A stretch of DNA of 64,000 bases from contig SMMW01000619.1 in assembly GCA_004794655.1 (NCBI GenBank), positions 1,488,001-1,552,000 on the forward strand, in the 5' to 3' direction. A program made the translations under genes and the position numbers. Positions 49,071 through 61,920 of this stretch are shown piece after piece (the first letter of the stretch is position 1; each line of letters opens with the position of its first letter). Below the pieces are notes generated by a model that saw only the letters and a list, made by a program, of their open reading frames with translations, was not told the DNA's origin and searched no databases. The stretch comes from Marisa cornuarietis (taxonomy: Eukaryota; Mollusca; Gastropoda; Architaenioglossa; Ampullariidae).

Positions 49071-49773
49071 TCTGTCTTACTCTTACTATACTCCAAGTCC
49101 AGTTCTCTTTAGTTTTTTGCTTCTCTCTCTCTCTCTCACACACACACAATGCCAGCGCATTCTCCATTTCCCCATCAGCCGTTACATTCTTCATTATCGG
49201 AAGTACATTTTAAAATACCTCCGCAAATGGAGGTTCCACGGCAGAAGGTGAGAAACGCACGCTCCCTACCTGCAAGATCATTGCACGCCGTGACAACCTG
49301 TGTGCCATCAATATTTACCTGTACAATATTTACCTGTAGACATCATCCAGATTTAAGGTCTTTTCCGGTGGGTGATATTGTCTGAACCAAACTTTTGCAA
49401 ATACTGAAGCCAGTGTGAGTGGCATTGCCAAGTCTTTGTCGGGTAATGACCCTAAAGATCCAGCAAAGTGTGGGTGATGGAGGGTCTGAAGTGAAAGGTC
49501 AGACGACTGGCGTGCAGCCTCTTACAACATTCATTCACCTCAGGAAACGCACTTAACCGTGAGACTGCCCGGGGAACATTCCCTTCACTGTTTGATGTCC
49601 CCCGACTACCAGTTGGCCGCAAAGCGGAGCGCCAGACCTCTCCAGGGTTCACCTGTTTCCATAGCGGATATTAAACACCGATCTGTGGCTAATGCACTTT
49701 GTTACAGGCTGACCGCGCCCTCTACAACGGGCAAACTTTAAATACATCTTTCTTAATCTTTTTTCAAAAAATG
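49071..49773. other. No confident feature
   Basis: Contains (CT)n/(CA)n near 49122-49148 and a short TTTACCTGTA duplication near 49317-49340. No gene recognised. Confidence 0.5.
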
Positions 49774-49775
49774 GT

Positions 49776-49840
<65 letters not shown>
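49774..49840 (+). repeat. (TG)n microsatellite
   Basis: About 30 TG units with one early interruption. It lies 120 bp from a (CA)n run of opposite strand sense. Confidence 0.98.
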
Positions 49841-49959
49841 GGGTGTTGTGGGGGTATGTTCTGTCACTGTTAGTTTCTATCACATAATTATAACAAGTCT
49901 GTGCACATCATAATGTTAATAATAAGAACAATAAATGTGTACACCTCCTTACCCCAGCC

Positions 49960-49960
<1 letters not shown>

Positions 49961-50005
<45 letters not shown>
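49961..50005 (+). repeat. (CA)n microsatellite
   Basis: About 22 uninterrupted CA units. Confidence 0.98.
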
Positions 50006-50009
<4 letters not shown>

Positions 50010-50029
50010 GGAGGAAAAGGATACCCGGA

Positions 50030-50145
50030 CAAAACTACCGACGTTTCTCCCATTCAGAGAAAAGTATGTCGGAGCCGAGATAAGAACCCCTGACACCCGA
50101 TTCTCACTGATGTGATGACAGGCGATTTAGCCACTACCCCAGCAA
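50030..50145 (-). mobile_element. tRNA-derived SINE head, minus strand
   Basis: On the minus strand an A box (GGGGTAGTGGCTAAATCG, 50123-50140) is followed about 45 bp later by a B-box-like GGGGTTCTTATCTCGG (50076-50092). Spacing fits pol III promoters, but no cloverleaf forms. A (CA)n run lies just beyond its 3' side. Confidence 0.55.
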
Positions 50146-53100
50146 GTCTGTACACATAATATTGTCAATATCAACAGCGATAACAAACAAGTACGAAGCA
50201 AAGTGTATTGAAAACAAACTCTCCGGCATTGGAGTAAGCAGCATGCCCGTCTTCATTGATATGCATGTTTTATGCATGAGTTGACTATGCATGTGGAGTG
50301 CAGGTGGGATAAATAAGTAAAACTATCGTATGGTTCTACCTCCAGGGACTTTCAAGCTGTCTGATCAGTCTGTGCTTCTGTTATCAAATTCCTGTCGGAG
50401 TGAGTGCGAGTCGTTGGTTAAAATTGCAGACAGTTTCTGGATCAGAAGCTCGAAATACAATTGTCTTTAATTTGTTCTCTCTCTCTCTCTCATAGCCACC
50501 CTTCCTGCTATTTTTATGGATTTGTTCCATTTGGTCCTCTCCGGCTTTGCATCGTTTTTACCCCATCTCGCTAATAGCCAAATGTCATGCTCTTGCATAT
50601 AATGGAAGTTTAAAATATTGACAGTAGTTCTAAGCGAACTGTAAAGGACATCATTTTTTCAGGTAGTACAGATGGCTGTACACCTTCTTAATAACATTAT
50701 GTTCATAAACTTTCCAAGTAAGTTTTTTATCGATAATTATACCTAAATATTAGTAACTGTGAACACATCCTACAATATCTCCCATTAGCATATGTTCTTG
50801 TCCAAGTCAATTATCACCTATTGTTTACCAAATGTTAATTGTCAGCTATTTTAACTAACTGCTTTCTAATAACTATTTCATCAAAAACAACCTGCAGGTG
50901 TTCTTCCAAAAATAAACAACCATTTCTTTGGTTTACATTCAATTGTGAATAATTACTAGAGTGCATTGAAGCAAACTGTCGATCTCCTGTCTGTAGTAGG
51001 GGTTGTTTTATGTCGGAAATAGGTCCTGTAAATATGGGGTCGTTTGCAGATTTAACTAATTGGAAGTTATCTATCGATGCCTACATTCAATCTTGTACAA
51101 GGAAAAAAAAAACTCATTTGAGAAGCACCAAGATGTGTTTCAGTCTCAGATAAAAGCCTGACTAGAGGTACGAATACACGGAGGTCTGAGGTCTGGTGGT
51201 CAGATAATCTACAATCGACAATGTAATTTTAGTTTCAATATTCACACACGTGCCTCAAATTGTATTCAAAGTACTAGAGAAGTATAAACAATTAAGAAAA
51301 CACATGGGTACTCCAGAATTGCATAAATTCTATTGAAAACATAACACAGCATCATCTACACTGTGTTTGTTTCTGTAGAAGGGCAGATGATCTTAAAAGT
51401 CCTCAGTTAAAACTTGAAATGTCTCAAAACTAGGTGAGATTTTCGAAACTTTTTGTCCTCATGCTTCATACATATTGACACACCTTCACCATAGCATTTA
51501 GTTTACAACATAATATTAAGAGACAGTGAGAAGACCAAACTAGTTCTTTTTATTAAACGAGTTGTTAAAACCTCCTGGCAGTGTGATGTATGTAGGTAAT
51601 TACCTGCTCAAAAATCTTCCAATCCAGTTGCTGACTAGAATGAAATTATTTGTTGTTTTCTAAATAATGAATGCATATGATCTTTAAAACATTATTTTGT
51701 TCTTCTCCTCCGTTCATCAAGATAAAAATGTTCAGCTTAATTATTTTTTTACTCTTAATACTTCTGCTCGCGGTTTGTTTCCGTCCGCCCACATCTAATG
51801 GTTGTTGATTGAATATCAGAGTCCCAGTGGCGGCTGAGACACCTAGCCTTATGTAGAGAAGTTCGAGCGGTAACGAACATGAATGAGTGATATTTGCAAA
51901 ACGGGGATGTACATGGGAAAAAACAAATTATCCCTAGCTTGTAATCGCTGTCTGTAAAGGCCGTGTACATAGCCCGGATTGATCGCAATAATACAAACCT
52001 TCCAGAAAAGCAAGCAAATTGCAGATTACTGACCTTTACAGAACATGTGAAAAAACCATGCATGGTCATCAACTGTGTGTGCCTACATCTCGAAAAAAGA
52101 TGCAAACAAACAGACAAATTAGCAGCCAAAAAGAAACAGGCAGAGACTGAAAGTAAACAGGCAGACTATCAGACAGACAAACGAAATGAAAGACAGACAA
52201 ATGGGTAGACAGGTAGAGGGAGAGACAGAAAGACAGACAAATAAAAACAAAGATTTAATAAAAACAGAGAGCTTGGCAATAAGATTGACAGAGGGACCGT
52301 TAGCCAGATGCAGATGTAGGTCCGCACACACACACACTCACAACCTTCTAATCCATAATACCAACCGCTACATACTTCAGGACTGCAAGGTTTTGTTTGT
52401 TTATTGTTTGCTTACCAACAACAAAATCTCACCAAACACGTGACGCCATCCTGGTAGTTAATTGACCTCATAGACCATAATAAGACATTTTCTGTCTGTC
52501 GGAATTCAGAATTCTTTGAAAAAAAAAATCCTCAACATATTCGATTTGTTCATATATTTCGTAGATGATGCCCACTTATGTCATGAGTATTTCCAAATGC
52601 ATCCTGCCCACACCCCTCTATACTACCGGAAGTACTCAGAAATGAGGCAGCACACGCCAGTCATCGTACCACTTCCATTTCCCTCATGTCTGCACGACAG
52701 GCTGCGATGACAGGGGGTGTCGCCATCTTGGAGTCTGGATGTAGCACAGACAGCGGCCCTGCTGTACCCGGATCCGGAAATCTAATGGCGGTGCCACCTG
52801 TCACAGCCATACTGCTAGGGCTGAATTAAAATGGCCTCCGGTCACCCGACTGCCCACTTTAGCATCCATCTGTCGCCTGCATAAACTCGATTCATCGCTG
52901 GAGACTGGACTAGCACCATGCCCAGGGGTCATTTCTTCATGAAGTACTCTGACTTGGGATGGAGAAGGAAAAGTCAAGGAGGGTTTAGGCTCATCTTTTA
53001 TGAGTAAACATGCTGAGCTGTGGTAAAATTGGGCTGTGACATTAGACTATAGGTCGGAAGGATGAAAACAAACTTCTGACAAACCGAAAACCGAAGCTTT

Positions 53101-55396
53101 GTTCGGCAAGAGTTCAAATTCGATAATTACAATGTTTTTACATTTGTGAAGACAGAATTTTGTCTAATAAGGTTAGAAACATAACACAAAATAATCAGCG
53201 CTATTAATTTCAAACAAAAGTGGAAGGACACCATCTTCTCATTGTCGTTTAGAAACTATCAGTCATGAGACATGCCTGGGAGTATCCCGCTGTCCCTGAG
53301 ATTGATTTCACTCCTACACACACTACAAACCCAGGAAACATTCTGAAGAGGCAGGCCAGCTACAGGCCGTGCACATGTCATCGCCAGCCTCAGCATCTCT
53401 CTCCTACTGTAACCCATCATCGCTATCGTTCTGCAGTGCCAAAGGGGAGTGGCTACAGCGGGAGGCCTCGTGCCGATGCCTACAGTGTCAAATGTTAACG
53501 AGGTTCTCGATAATTAAATTAAGGTCCCAACAAGGTCCACTGACAGCCGCCAGGCGTCCTTCCTGGAACACAGGCTGCATTTATTCTTTGTGCGTCTCCC
53601 AGGTAACCGGGTCCTCGTAGTTCAGGGTATTGTTCAGTTCCGCTCTGACCCTTGACCACTAACAATTGTTGGCCGATGAGGATAGACGCAGAAAGCAGTG
53701 GCCGACAGTGTTCTTGATGTTTATTGATGGCGGGGAGGTCGCGCGTGAGGACATCATTCGACTTCTTCATGTGTTTTATCCAGTTTTCTTTTTGGGTCGA
53801 TCTCAGATATGGTCTCCCTTGAGGGTACGTTGATGGAGATGCATGAAGAGAAAGAGCTAAAGAGAAATAAAAAGAATTCTCTTTTTTTATGTGGGGAAGG
53901 GTTCACAGGGGACTGAAAGCTTGTAATCCACTCATGTTGGCATGCACGTGTGTCACTGTTATTTGTCTTAGGGACCACACGCAAAAATACTACTTCTCCG
54001 TATCAACTTTCTGTTGATATATTTAGTTAACAATTTTTCTGTTTCTTTCTAAGATTTTATCAAACTTTTATAGGCTTCAGTGCTGCCAGCAAGGTTTTCT
54101 CCTGGGCCCCTGTGTCACATTGATGTCGGTGCCGGTATCACCGCCACGCGCGTAATTTAATGAGAGCAGCGCGTGACACGAAACCAATTTGTCGACAGGC
54201 GCGAAATTCGCTCCACATCTGTACACATCAATACTTTGTCTGACTTTCGCCAGCCATACAAAATACCTGACAAGCTGTAAGCATCATTCACAGTTCTACC
54301 GGCAAGGGTGCGATGGTTAGAGGATCGTTTAGTGCCACCCTGTTGTACAGCAAGTCCTCGATATGTTGTAGAGAGTGAAATCACACTGGCGACTAGTTTG
54401 GACAGAATGATTGCTCTCGCATTATGTAGATTACCATAGATACTCTATCAAGACCATAATTTCATAGAGCTTAGCTCTTCTTGGAACTACAACAATTCCT
54501 TCTGATACTAATTTGCAGAGGGCTGTTAATGTTTGTCGAATTTTTTCTCTTTGTATCTCGTTGTTACTCTTCACATTTTTTGTAGGGTAATATTTTTATA
54601 CCAGCTTCTCTTGGCACCTTTATATAGAATAGTTAATCTGAGACCTAGTTTGGAGAGTACAGTTAATTCTTGGACTATTATCGTAAGTAATGATTATCAG
54701 TTCGGGTTACTTCCCTTGAAATTTGCATACACGCTTTGTTTCTCAGATGCATGCAAGAGTGAAGGAATAGAGAGAACGGTGAATGTGCGCGCACTGAATG
54801 CCGCCAATGTGAGAGAAGATATTTCAGATAAACGTGAGACAGAAAGTAAGACAAAAACACGAGGTAGACAGATAGACAAACAGATGAATAGGTAGATAGA
54901 TGAAGACACTAGCGTGTGAGGTAAGCATTGAAGTTCGCTCAGTTTATAATCACTCGAAACTTTCTTGACATAACTAGTCATTTTCGTGAACCCCACAATC
55001 TTTCAAAATAAACAAACGCCAGTGCACCGTAGCTTTCTACACGTCCCGCTATTTCCCAGCAGCATTAGCGAGGCAGCTTTAACGGAAATGCCACGTATTA
55101 GGCCAAGATTGCCTTTCCTTACAGCGCGTGAGGGATGTCCATGAGTCTTGCCACACTCCCCAAGGAGCCGAGACCTGCCTTCAGTCGAGCCAATGAATGA
55201 CATCGTCAAGAATTTAATGTGACCAGGACGAAGCAGCCATTATCCAGGCAAGCTGTCTACTTGCAAAAGGCACGAAAGATGCGAGGTCAGCGCGTGACGC
55301 CAGGTGAAGGTCATTCACACGGACCAGCACGTGACTCACGTGTAACGGATGGTCCAGAATTTCGGCGCAAACTCTGTGACAAAGTATGATCACGAA
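50146..55396. other. 5.2 kb without a supported gene
   Basis: AT-rich and repeat-poor. The only low-complexity pieces are an A-run at 51102, an imperfect GACAGACAAA tract at 52140-52240 and an A-run at 52519. Frames such as 51755-52129 (minus) match no family I know. This block lies between the inverted copies B and C of the hairpin repeat. Confidence 0.5.
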
Positions 55397-55586
55397 CTTG
55401 TATTACTGGACTGCTTGTAGACGGTATTTTAAAGTTAAGTCATAGAACGAGGCTGGCGTGTACAAAGCTTCCGGTTTAGTCATATTCATTGTTAAGGCTC
55501 GCCGAGACTTACAGCGGAGGAATTCGTAAGAGGCTCAGCGTTGGTCTCGGCAGACAGACAGAAATCCACCCTATACACGTCCGTGG
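55397..55586 (-). repeat. Hairpin repeat family, copy C (inverted)
   Basis: The reverse complement of copy B over about 190 bp, with roughly 90 percent identity by eye. It ends at CCGTGG (start of the unit on the minus strand) and carries the hairpin at 55501-55551. The right arm differs at a few bases (GAGACTTACAGCGG), leaving most of the stem paired. Confidence 0.9.
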
Positions 55587-56507
55587 TATGATCATCTGTC
55601 TGTCCCTGTCAAGGGAACTCAATGTCTGTTAAAATGCTGGTGTGTCAACTCGTCTTAAAAGTCAGAGATTCGTAGAGTCGCCAACACACGCAACGCGTGC
55701 GTCGATAATTATTAACAAAATGACAAAAATGTCTTTCGGGAGAATATCTGCGTGTCTCACTTTAACTCTGCTCCCAAAATAGATTTGTCGAGTTTGCCTT
55801 AGTGTGGAAAATATTTACCCTGCGGCTATTCGTATTAAATCTCAAATACGGCGATAGCTTGGTGGGTGAAATGATAATCCTCCATTCGACAGTTTACCCA
55901 CTGGGGAGTCTCCCTTAGCACGCTCCACTTGGGGGCCAAAGATCGCCGGCTGTATGCTCGCTGTGATCGATGGTGGAGCAACTCCCTCTACCCCAGGCCC
56001 CAGCAATTGGTCTGTGCTTTTTCCTGCAATTTAAAAGGCAGTGAAGGGCGTTCAGGCTCCGCCTTCCACAGGGCGTTTTCTAGACACGACGAACCACTTA
56101 TAATTCACTGTCCCTTGACCCTCGCCTCACCTGCCAAACATAGCTTCTTGCTGTCCAGGTGACTTATCTGATGAAACTGTTCTGAGTGTCTAAATCTCTG
56201 GAAATGTTCTTTGCCACCACCATTTGATTACTCCTTTTTTTAGTCTCCATCAAGGTTTCCCATTTCCTTTCAAAGTAACCGACAGTCCAGCAGGAGGTGC
56301 GGGTGTTGAGTGCGTGTCCATGGTAACTGATTACTTGCCTATTACATGGCCTGGTCGCTTAGCATGCCTGGCGATACAGGTGATGCAGGTTTATTTGCTC
56401 TCTCCAGCCGCCATCACAATGGCCGAGTCGCTTATATTGCTGCCTGGGTCCATCCATCGCTGTTTGCTTTTTGGTATTAGTGTTCCTGATGAACTGGCTG
56501 CTGGAGC

Positions 56508-56508
<1 letters not shown>
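55587..56508. other. No confident feature
   Basis: No recognised gene or repeat unit. Confidence 0.5.

Positions 56509-56565
<57 letters not shown>
56509..56565 (+). repeat. (CTGT)n microsatellite
   Basis: About 14 uninterrupted CTGT units. Confidence 0.98.
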
Positions 56566-56649
56566 GCTCCTTTCCTCCCCTCCAAAAAAACTTCCATTGT
56601 AAACGTCTCACATGGATGTGTACATGAGTAGTCAGATGACGCTCACATC

Positions 56650-56825
56650 TATGTTGTCATCCGTAGACAGATAAGTTTTTATGTTTTTGTCTTGTTTTTG
56701 TCTTTTTATGTTCCCCAGTCTGTTTGTTTTCTGACATCTATTGAACTGTGTTGTGTCTGTCTTACTTTGTGTGTTAGCCTTTCTCTTGTAAAGCGCATCC
56801 AGCCTTCTGCTAATGCGCTCTATAA

Positions 56826-56872
<47 letters not shown>
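56650..56872 (+). mobile_element. LINE-like 3' end with (TTA)n tail
   Basis: A T-rich stretch is followed by TTGTAAAGCGCATCCAGCC and GCGCTCTATAAAT, then about 15 TTA/ATT triplets (56827-56871). This ending is common at LINE 3' termini in invertebrates, and a similar ATT tail ends the LINE at 29.6 kb. No coding part was recognised upstream, so this is a very short 5'-truncated copy or a derived non-autonomous element. Confidence 0.5.
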
Positions 56873-59083
56873 GGAATATGTGTGCATCTCTGTGTGGTGA
56901 ATCTTGATTACTTCTTGCCCATTGCCTTCTCATGACGCATTGCTCGTCATCCTCACCACCGTACGATCACCGACACACAAAATCACGAAGACATCCACCA
57001 CACAGCCTCACACGGCCACACGATGGTGCTACACAAATCACTGCTCACCGACACACAGACACACACTGCACACACTCGTAGTAAACATGGCTCTCTTTCT
57101 GCGTTAATTATACGGGATGGATGCGATGTGGAGACTGTAACCTACTTGCCGACTGATCAAGCTGATAACAGCTTAACATCTGACCCGCTCACCGCCACAC
57201 TTGCGCCCATTATAGCCGCTATAAGCTCCTTATTCCTCATAGTTAGGCGCCTGGCGGGCAGCTGAGTTGTGCTTCACAGAACAGACATTGTCAGCTTCAC
57301 CGGCCTTTTAATATCTAGTCACAGCTTCCACGTGACATCCACCAGTAGTGGCTTCTTTGTCTCATTCATTGAATGAAAGACCAGAAGGACGCATTATGAC
57401 ATCAGCCGTGCTGACACATAATAAAGTCCACCCGAGATGAAGCGGGTGCTCCTGTGGAGAGAGCGGCGGGAACGAATCCAAAAGTTGCACGCATCCGTCT
57501 TTGATACCCGTATGTCCCAGTGCGATACTTACCCAGCTCACCCAGCTGACCAGTGGGTACCTGACATAGCATGGAGAGGAATTTTCGCCGTTGATCCAGG
57601 TGTGGGAAAGAAGACTGGCACCGCCTCCACACAAGGGTGCCCCCAAGATAACTGACCGCCATTGTCATATTTGGAATGAATGGCATGAGTAGTCATCCAC
57701 AGTTACGGATTACACAACAACCTGACTTGCGTAGATGAGGTAGATCCACCCTTTCTCACCCGAGTCATTGTCTCTTCCTTCAGATCTTCTCTCCGTCCTC
57801 CCATCCCCATCACATTTGCCCTGTCATTCTATCTTGTCTACGCGTTCTACAAGTAAACATCTTGCAGTGACTCAGCTTCCTTTACCACGTGTCTGGATGC
57901 TTACAATCTTTCAGGTGCGTTAGGAACACATTAACGAGTCCGGCACCTATTACCACTACACCAAAGTTAAACTGACAATTTTCCGGTTGACGACACACCC
58001 GGCATTTATTTAAAAGGACAAACAATGTGGAACGGGCCCCTTGACGCACACACACACCCGCCCACTCACCCTCGACCGATGATCTTTCACTGGCCAAGTG
58101 GATGATGCGCACAACTTTGTGATGTTATCGACCTGCAAACATCTCACCGACGAAGAGGGAAAAACCTTCGTTTGTACGCTTCAGCATAAAACATCCAATG
58201 ATTTTTCTCAAATAAAGAAAGATGGACACTGGAATCGAACGACCGTCTCCTCGTCGTCTCTGAAGAAAGCAGTGCCCAGTGGAGTGTGACCCAAACATGA
58301 AGGACTCACGGGTCCATTGTGTTAGTCCATCAGGTCCTGATTACAATGAGGGCGGGCGCTGGTCCTGGCAAATCGAGCTTTATTGTACTGGCAATACAGT
58401 CTGAAATTTTGAGAATGCTTCTTAGGTGCAGGTGTTCCTACAAACCTTTTGAGTGTTTGGATTATTTCTGTCTTTTGTGTTCACTTGTTTTCCAACTGCA
58501 GTTTGTAGTCTGTCTTTGACTGTTGTTGAAGCGAGAGAACAGTAATAGACACGGCGATCAATTTTAGCCAGCCTCCCTAACTACTTGCCCATTAAGCTTT
58601 CTTTTTTGTTTTTTTCCTCCATTTTATATTTGTCTCTCATTCCTACCTTCCGTTTTCTGTTTCCTTCCTTCCTCTTTTGTTTTCTTCCGTCCTTTTGTTG
58701 TCCTTCCTTCTTTCTCTTGTTCTTTTATGACGACATTTCCGCCTGACTTGATTATCCCCTAAATAGAGCTGACATGAGTCTGGCTCACTTGAAAGGCCAA
58801 TAAAGGGGAGGACAAGCTAGGATACCCCAATTACTTATCATCTACTTTGTTCGGGGGGTTTCTTTGATGTCTCTGTCAGTGCCATCAACCAACCAACCAA
58901 GCTTCAGCCAGCGTCTTGCTCTGTATGTAGTTTCTTTTGTTAGTCTGTCGACAGAGCATCGGGCATCAGCCTCCTATGTTTAAATTTATTCAAAGTGATT
59001 TCAAGTGATTTAAAGCTAAGACAACACCTGTAGATACATCTGCCTCCCCGATGCTATTGCAAATTTTGTCTTTTGTTTTGCAG
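56873..59083. other. No confident gene
   Basis: A CA-rich stretch at 56960-57080. A possible degenerate B box lies on the minus strand near 58220-58236 without an A box. No supported frame. Confidence 0.5.
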
Positions 59084-59165
59084 AGCACAAGAAATGGGTC
59101 TGTCCTTACGGAAATATTTAGTGGGACTCGCCACAACGCTGACAGGGGCGGGATACATGCAAACG
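59084..59165 (+). CDS. Candidate start-codon exon of a small protein
   Basis: A strong T-rich acceptor (TTTTGTCTTTTGTTTTGCAG) opens the exon and a full consensus donor (GTGAGT) closes it. An ATG at 59094 has a purine at -3 and G at +4. It reads 24 codons, ending in phase 0; the peptide starts MGLSLRKYLVGLATTLTGAG. Basic residues followed by a hydrophobic stretch would suit a small mitochondrial or membrane protein, and cytochrome bc1 assembly factors of the UQCC3 type start in a loosely similar way, but that is only an idea. A second frame is also open. The next exon was not identified; an acceptor at 59809 would give 20 further codons and a stop, unconvincing. The 59094 frame may also be internal, since it is open upstream to the acceptor. 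Confidence 0.42.
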
Positions 59166-61370
59166 GTGAGTCCTCATTGCAAATTCTTTATTTATTGATT
59201 GATTTGGCTAATGGTCGAAACTTGTGATGCCACAGTTTGTTGATTGATGTCTCAAGAAAACTCATGAGTTCTGCGTGAATAATTTAGTCCTGATCACTGA
59301 GTTCTGCACTGGCATCTGGAAGCTATGTCTGCCCGCGTCTTACGTTTCTCCGTCTCTTCTCCATGCTGTTTTTTTTTCCTTCCCTCATTTTCTAATATAA
59401 ATTGTGGATCTAAGGTATGGTCACCTCAAAATAAATTTACTTAAAAGAGAAAAATCCTAATGCTAAGAGATTCCTGAAAGTTCCCAGAAGAAACAATGAA
59501 GGGTTGACAGTCTCTAAAATAACAGCGTGTGAAAGACAAAGATTTGTTCACATTCCCTGCTAAACAAGGGAACTATAACTGCCGGCCGACCGGCCGTACG
59601 GACAGATGGATGGATGGATAGCAGTGATTTATCTGCCTCATCGTCAGTATATCCGAACGAAAAGAAGAAAAAAGATAGGCAAAAATAAATTAATGGATTA
59701 AAAAAAAACTTACAACGTCATTCATGGAAGGAGATGAAACCCTCCCGACTGCCCATGAAGCCGGTTTGTCAATTCATCAGACATAATAATGCCATCTTCT
59801 TATTTACAGCCACGGCGACTTTATTTGACGCTGCGTTCTGAAGAAAAATTTGCATTGGCAGCCTGCACATGACAATATAGTCTGAATATTTCTAGCACCT
59901 TCTGCATCATTAACACTCATAAAGCGTTTGGGAGGAAGCGGGGGAGGAGCTGTACCTCCTGGAGACTCCACAAGGCAGTGGCGCTCGTGATCTTGCATCG
60001 GTTTTCCTTCATAACGACGATGGACGTCATGGAAACAATAGCTGCGCCGAGACGACGGCCTCTGCACATGCGCAGGAAGCTGGTCTTTGGGCCTCACCCC
60101 TCCCTCCCACCCGTAATTGGTCCGGCCACGTAGACGGCCAGCCATATACTGCGCACTGAGAGAGAGAAATGACAGCCCACCACGCGCTGCTCACCTCATC
60201 TACAGCACAATAATAAGCGGGACACAGCACAGACTACTTCATCTCTAACTCGCCCTGTCTTAGTTTTAATGTTCACTTCTTTTCCCTGAATACTGAGTCT
60301 GGATGCGTCCATCAATAACATGGAGGATATTGATCATCGGCCAGCGCCCACCTTATCTGCCTTTCTTTCACGTGCATTTTACTCACCCTCATTGCATGAG
60401 GCGCCATCTTCAGCCATCATCTCAACCAAATAGAAAAACAACCCAGTAAAGAAAGAATAAAAATAATGATAAATATGAAGGAGCTGTCACTGTTGTGAGT
60501 TATTTACCCAACTTTTGTTTGTGATTTTACTTGAATTAATTTAATTTAGTTGCGGACTTGTATCGCGGAGCATCACAACCAAAGCAGGTCACTTTCTCTG
60601 CCCTGACCAACAATAACAAACAAATAACATTAGGGGGGGACACTAGCTAACAGACATGTTGTGATACACAAAATACACTCAGCTACTAGGCCACAGGCTA
60701 AAGAATACATAGATAATAAAATTTACAGTCAGAAATTAATTATAAAAATAATATATTTTAGTAATAAAATTCGATGTAAAAGATTGATGTATAATGCTAG
60801 CGAAAGGACCCCACACAATAAAGCATAGTGTTGTTGTTAGTATGTTGTCAGTGTATGTTTCAATACTGTCTGTGATTTAACGAGTATAGTATACAGTAGA
60901 GTTCCTCTGCTTAGAAGCACAGAAGGTAAACAGCTGGTCCACAGGTGAGTGTCTTTGTACGAGGCATGGACAGAATGCACGAGCGAGCTGAGGAGTGAGT
61001 GAGGACAGACAAGAACTCACACAAGTAGACAATAGTGGAGCTAGTCACGAATACATAGCAGGCCAGTGAGAACTTATAGTTGAGCCTCAAGTGGAGAACT
61101 TTGTTACCTGCTTTGTCAGGTCTTTGTCACTTGGCATCACTGTCACATCAAAATCTGTCCCATAAATAAATAAGTAAACAAAACTTCCTACTATTTGCAC
61201 ATAGCCCAAGTTATCATCCCTCATACCATAAATTCTGTCTAGATTACTTTTAACTCATCATGAAATGTAAATGTTCAGTAAATATTTGTTATTGTAGGGA
61301 ATGGTAAGAAAATGTTCTTTATACGTTCAGTATATCGGCATCATTATGTCCATCAGAGGCTAATCCGATG
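59166..61370. other. No confident gene; GC-richer patch at 59930-60200
   Basis: The patch 59930-60200 is CpG-richer than its flanks. On the minus strand a good acceptor (TTTCTCTCTCTCAG) and a GTGAGG donor bound a 58-bp stretch (60098-60155) that is open in two frames, too little to call an exon. The rest is AT-rich and unremarkable. Confidence 0.4.
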
Positions 61371-61470
61371 ACAACACATGGCAAAGATTAGCTCCTGTTA
61401 CAAATAGAGTGAGGACTGGGTTCAGATCTCGTCGCTGGAACAACCTTCTTTCTGGTTAGTTAATCTAGTG
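61371..61470 (+). mobile_element. Possible SINE fragment (B-box match)
   Basis: CTGGGTTCAGATCTCGTCGC near 61418-61437 closely repeats the B-box region of the SINE at 47.79 kb (CTGGGTTCAGATCTCGTTTC). No A box at proper distance. Confidence 0.35.
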
Positions 61471-61841
61471 GGAGAATTCTTCCACCTACAGATTTTGCAC
61501 TGCGAGGGGATAAGAAAGAGGAAAACGAACCAGTGCCCGGAGAAAAGTCTCCACAGTGAACCCTGTGAACGGAAGCTGGAAGATTCTTTCTCTGGTTCTC
61601 ACCAACATCTGGTCAGTGATGGTGCCATGCGCCATCTTTCTGTTTGCACTTGATCTAGAGAAGTTGTAGAATCTCTTCTTTTCGATTAGACTTCAGCATA
61701 GCGTGACAGGTAATGTGTTTGCCCTCGCTCCGGGGTGTGTCTTTGACGGGTATGTCACATGTCGTTTGCTAAATTTAAACCCTTTCTGACATGCCAGTGT
61801 CTTAATGGGTGTCTGTCTCTGTCTCTGTCTCCTCTTACGAA

Positions 61842-61920
61842 GTGTGTGTGTGTGTATGTGTGTGTGTGTGCGTGCGTGTGTGTGTGTGTGTGCTTGCGTG
61901 CGTGGGTGCGTGCGTGCGTG
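61842..61920 (+). repeat. TG/CG-rich dinucleotide tract
   Basis: GTGTGTGT with repeated GCGTGCGTG interruptions. Confidence 0.95.

Noticed and set aside
49071..55396. A DNA transposon bounded by inverted copies B and C
   Set aside because: No transposase-like frame was recognised inside, and a third copy (A) lies outside, so a dispersed small repeat is simpler.
58200..58240. SINE with a minus-strand B box
   Set aside because: The B box is imperfect (GGTCGTTCGATTCC) and no A box lies at a suitable distance.
59809..59872. Second exon for the 59.1 kb candidate
   Set aside because: The in-phase reading is only 20 codons before a stop with no conserved look; the acceptor alone is not enough.
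60098..60155. Minus-strand exon with strong acceptor and GTGAGG donor
   Set aside because: Two frames are open over only 58 bp and there is no start codon context or partner exon.
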